Source: Welwitschia mirabilis (lineage: Eukaryota; Gnetophyta; Gnetopsida; Welwitschiales). From it: DNA of 23,309 nucleotides. The DNA lies in the NCBI GenBank assembly GCA_051453625.1, contig JBOZIK010000001.1, positions 195,354,140-195,377,448 of the forward strand, read 5' to 3'. The notes beneath the pieces are model-generated. The model saw nothing but the letters and a program-made list of their open reading frames with translations, had not been told where the DNA came from and did no database searches. Made by a program: the position numbers and the translations under genes. Below, one piece after another: positions 20,648 through 23,309 of this stretch; positions within the stretch are counted from its first letter, which is position 1, and each line of letters opens with the position of its first letter.

Positions 20648-21279
20648 GTATATACAACCTCAAGAGCTAACCTTAGCATTAAAGAACTTAAAATAAAAGA
20701 ATACAAATTTAGGTATAGTAAGTTCATGATTATCTTATTAACCTAGAAATTAAAGAAATCCATGGTGTAAGTCATGGGACAAGTTTTACAAATAAGGTAA
20801 AGAGCCTTGAAGCTAAAATAATAGTGAGAGGTAGTCAAGGATGTTTTGAGGAATGGTTAAATCCTAAGAAAATAAAATATGTTCAAATAAATAATAGGTA
20901 AGATCAAAATGANNNNNNNNNNNNNNNNNNNNNNNNNNNNNNNNNNNNNNNNNNNNNNNNNNNNNNNNNNNNNNNNNNNNNNNNNNNNNNNNNNNNNNNN
21001 NNNNNNNNNNNNGTATTTACAACCTCAAGAGCTAACCTTAGCATTAAAGAACTAAAAATAAAAGAATATAAATGCAGGAATAGTAAGTTTATGATTATTT
21101 TATTAACCTAGAAATTAAAGAAATCCATGGTGTAAATCATGGAACAAGTCTTTCACATCTAAGGTAAAGAGCCTTAAAGCTAAAATAATAGTGAGAGGTG
21201 GTCAAGGATGTTTTGAGGGATGGTTAAATCCCAAGAGAATAAAATATGTTTAAATAAATAATAGGTAAGATCAAAATGA
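20648..21279. repeat. Direct duplication across a 100-N gap (20648-20912 and 21013-21279)
   Basis: The copies are 265 and 267 bases, from GTATATACAACCTCAAGAG to GGTAAGATCAAAATGA. The two-base difference is an indel near 20790/21155. The gap at 20913-21012 separates them. Confidence 0.9.
20722..20901 (+). pseudogene. Short open segment, unknown product
   Basis: Fifty-nine codons are open up to a TAA at 20899-20901, with protein-like content (IKEIHGVSHGTS, then GSQGCFEEWLNPKKIKYV) and no ATG at the start. In the second copy a two-base insertion shifts the frame and a CAA has become TAA, so it is not maintained. I do not recognise a family. The opposite strand also has some protein-like words here, so the coding strand is uncertain. 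Confidence 0.25.
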
Positions 21280-21494
21280 TATTAATGTCCCTATTCAAAA
21301 TATCATTGGACTTCTTAACATGGATTTCAAGTTAAGGCCTCAGTAGGATGAAATGTATTGCAGTGNNNNNNNNNNNNNNNNNNNNNNNNNNNNNNNNNNN
21401 NNNNNNNNNNNNNNNNNNNNNNNNNNNNNNNNNNNNNNNNNNNNNNNNNNNNNNNNNNNNNNNNNAGGAATAAGTAGGATGAAATGTATTACAG
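21280..21494. other. Short anonymous flank of the right-hand LTR, with a 100-N gap
   Basis: This holds the 24-base block AGTAGGATGAAATGTATTGC.. at 21342-21365 and again at 21473-21496, on either side of the gap at 21366-21465. It is another duplicated contig edge. The bases before the LTR start (TACAG, 21490-21494) are where a target-site duplication should be sought. Confidence 0.7.
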
Positions 21495-21810
21495 TGCCAA
21501 TTTGTGGTTATTTGATGGAGTTTTGTGAGTTGTTTTATAGTACTTTTGTATAGTTTTAGGTGTAATTTTGAGAATTTTGGAGAAATGATAGAAGATCTTA
21601 GAAATGTGCAATTCTTACCTAGATTTTATGTATTAAAGGCACAATCTAATGCATAGAGATTTAGAGAAGGATTACTGATAAAAATTCTAAGTTTCTTTTC
21701 AATTAAAAGATTAAGACAGGAAGATGATACTGATGCTTGCTGATGTGGACTGTTGAATCACTACTGAGTCATCATTTTGAGTTATCTTTTGTAATGAGTT
21801 ATCATTTCCC

Positions 21811-21828
21811 TTATCGTCTAGACGATAA
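21811..21828. promoter_or_regulatory. Perfect 18-bp palindrome in LTR U3
   Basis: TTATCGTCTAGACGATAA equals its own reverse complement. It lies about 125 bases upstream of the TATA box, in a stretch with many TCATC/GATGA words. The left-hand LTR copies hold an imperfect version at the same place. It could bind a dimeric host transcription factor; that is inference. Confidence 0.45.
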
Positions 21829-21951
21829 TCAGGATGACACTAACATGTAAGCAACTTTAACAACCAACCCTTGACCATTTTGTCCATTTCATTTATGTAA
21901 AAGAGTGCGTCTTACGATACCTTCTATTTGTCATTTTCTACTATAAGTTAT

Positions 21952-21960
21952 TATAAATAA
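21952..21960 (+). promoter_or_regulatory. LTR TATA box
   Basis: TATAAATAA is kept at the equivalent position in the left-hand LTR copies (2349-2357 and 3381-3389, minus strand). It is the likely core promoter of the element. Confidence 0.6.
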
Positions 21961-22297
21961 GTTCCCCTTTGACTCTCCTTGTCATCTTCATTGCATCAAA
22001 ATTTCTCGTGATAGGAGATCGAAGGATAGGAGATTCATCTTGAATATTGCAGAAAGATGTGCACTTGGTGGATGGGTGTGTATCCTCCATTATGACCTGG
22101 TTATTTTGTAACCCAAATGCTTATTACTTATTCTTAATATAAACTTTGTTTTGTTTTCATGTTTGCATTGTAGATTTTCTGATAATCCTTATAGTCTATG
22201 TTGCCCTTGATTTGGTGATAATTTCTTGGTTAATATAGATTATCGAGAGCAGCCTTTGTTAAGGTTGAAATCAAGTGGTATTAGTTCCATTTTGCCT

Positions 22298-22371
22298 NNN
22301 NNNNNNNNNNNNNNNNNNNNNNNNNNNNNNNNNNNNNNNNNNNNNNNNNNNNNNNNNNNNNNNNNNNNNNN
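22298..22371. other. Assembly gap of 74 N inside the LTR
   Basis: The flanks differ from each other. Alignment with the left LTR indicates that a similar length of LTR sequence is missing here, so this is a true sized gap. Confidence 0.95.
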
Positions 22372-22550
22372 TCTATTATTCTTTTGCAAAGCAATATGAG
22401 TCTCATCTCATAACCTTCAACATTAATATAAGATTTCTGGTCTACTTTCACTCATACTAGTATGTTGTATTGTGTGAGATATCTATTTATTTTATGAATC
22501 ACAAAATCCTTTTAAACTTAAGCAAATGCACAAATACCATTGCAACAAAT

Positions 22551-22570
22551 TGGCGTCATTACTGGGGAAG
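22551..22570 (+). promoter_or_regulatory. Primer-binding site, tRNA-Asp type, decayed
   Basis: TGGCGTCATTACTGGGGA against the expected TGGCGCCGTTGCCGGGGA: four differences, all C-to-T or G-to-A. It starts three bases after the LTR's CA. The first CpG survives here but is lost in the left-hand copies. Used by reverse transcriptase to start minus-strand DNA in a working element. Confidence 0.75.
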
Positions 22571-23065
22571 GCTGTTGAGGAGTATAAATGTTGTCATCAT
22601 TTGGGTTAGTATATCAAACCTCTATTTTGTTATTTATCTATAGCGATGTTATATTTTATTAGGAACTATAGGTTTTTTATATGCAGATTTTCAGTTTCTG
22701 TTTTTTTCAGTTTTAGTTTCTGTAGAAAAATAGTGGTCGTTCCCTCTATCGTTCCCATGGTAGATAAGATGACAGTATGTAATTTTTGTTATCAGTTTTA
22801 TTTTCAAATTTTAAATTTTTTTTTTTGTAATAAATTAGTCTCTCTCATCTCCTATGCCATTCAGATAACTAAGTGGATGACAGTTCTATTTTCTAACTTT
22901 TTTGCTTTCTATTTTAGTTTCTATTTTTATAGGTTTTTATGTGTGTTATCCCTTCTATCGTCCCCATAACAGATAAGATGATAGTTTATTGTTTTTAATC
23001 TTGTTTTTTATTGTTTTCTATTTGCAGGATGCTATGACATAGTTAACATAGAGAAAAAATGAGAA
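22571..23065 (+). mobile_element. Leader of the right-hand gypsy element, with repeated GATGAC modules
   Basis: This T-rich untranslated leader holds three modules in which a CTATCGT, TCTCATCT or similar word is followed about 20-40 bases later by GATGACAG or GATGATAG (about 22741-22775, 22842-22882 and 22950-22988). The same modules occur in the left-hand leader on the minus strand. The open frame at 22646-22969 is a hydrophobic product of T runs and is not considered a gene. Confidence 0.6.
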
Positions 23066-23218
23066 ATGCTACTAATAGAGAAGAACATTAAAGAAGGACT
23101 AGTAGATATAGAAAATAAGTTAGAAAAACAATCTCAAGGTACACTTAATCCTCCTTCTAAATTTATTTTTTCTGAGTCAAATTTCCTTAATAAAAACTAT
23201 ATAGAAGAAGAAAACTAG
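23066..23218 (+). pseudogene. gag: Start of gag of the right-hand gypsy element, broken
   Basis: ATG at 23066 opens a 50-codon frame (MLLIEKNIKEGLVDIENKLE, then SKFIFSESNFLNKNY) that ends in TAG at 23216-23218. The left-hand element carries the same start on the minus strand near 655-630 (LLIEENIKE), so this is a conserved coding start and not a chance frame. After the stop, another frame reads STPNANLILRELL at the window edge, resembling the LREL motif of gypsy Gag N-termini, which implies a frameshift. The rest lies outside the window. Confidence 0.5.
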
Positions 23219-23309
23219 CTCACAATGTCAAGTACTCCTATAAGAAAAATAAGTCATAGGATCTTCTACCCCTAATGCAAACCTTATCCTTAGAGAATTG
23301 TTAGCTAAC

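Larger units (their letters stand above)
21495..22547 (+). mobile_element. 5' LTR of a second Athila/Tat-like gypsy element
   Basis: It begins TGCCAATTTG and ends AACA, giving the canonical TG...CA. It matches the inverted LTR at 1766-2842 throughout: TATAAATAA at 21952-21960, TTTTGTAACCCAAATGC at about 22105-22122, GGTGATAATTTCTTGG near 22216 and CATACTAGTATGTTGTATTG near 22453. A 74-N gap at 22298-22371 removes part of it. It is followed by AAT and the primer-binding site, so it is a 5' LTR facing right. Divergence from the left copy is clearly larger than between the two halves of the duplicated pairs. Confidence 0.82.

Noticed and set aside
22271-22286. AAGTGGTATTAGTTCC as a tRNA-Met primer-binding site (TGGTATCAGAGC)
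   Set aside because: It lies within the LTR, whose end and tRNA-Asp type site are clear at 22547-22570. The match is partial.
22646-22969. 107-codon plus-strand frame that looks like a membrane protein
   Set aside because: It is the T-rich leader of the gypsy element; the F-rich translation is a composition effect.

Overview
The window looks like nuclear DNA from a flowering plant, in a repeat-rich, gene-poor region. It is very AT-rich and CpG-poor by eye, and it contains 16 runs of N, typical of a draft scaffold. The recognisable pieces are all plant LTR retrotransposons: a Ty3/gypsy-type LTR with a tRNA-Asp-like primer-binding site (Athila/Tat group), and a Ty1/copia gag with a Sirevirus-like 3' non-coding region. 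I see no intact host gene, tRNA, rRNA or CRISPR array. Every open frame is short or broken. The species cannot be named from this sequence.

Layout. 1-2842 is the 5' end of a gypsy-type element on the minus strand: gag remnant, leader, primer-binding site and a ~1.08 kb LTR. 2843-5135 is a decayed copia gag on the plus strand, interrupted by a second partial copy of the same gypsy LTR (3276-3874). 5136-6850 is the copia element's 3' non-coding region, with about nine polypurine-tract-like motifs and a final tract at 6839-6849 next to a TG. 6851 to about 8100 is its probable 3' LTR, with a 36-bp tandem repeat array. 8100-12600 is anonymous AT-rich sequence with a weak decayed coding trace on the minus strand and a possible minus-strand LTR. 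12600-18000 has no recognisable feature except a 1.24 kb duplication. 18000-20287 holds a decayed minus-strand coding region of unknown family. 20529-21494 is anonymous with one short open segment. 21495-23309 is the 5' end of a second gypsy-type element, on the plus strand: LTR, primer-binding site, leader and start of gag. The two gypsy 5' ends therefore point away from each other, about 18.6 kb apart.

The strongest structural observation concerns the assembly. All eleven gaps of exactly 100 N lie between two directly repeated, slightly diverged copies of the same sequence. The five gaps of other lengths (10, 10, 74, 241 and 275 N) do not. Collapsing each pair gives one LTR, one leader and one gag, so these look like unmerged overlapping contigs (diverged haplotypes or homoeologues). 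About 5.3 kb of the window may be redundant. The alternative is true tandem duplication. I did not find a convincing new biological system. The best candidates for follow-up are the minus-strand coding relic at 18.0-20.3 kb and the multi-tract Sirevirus-like 3' region.
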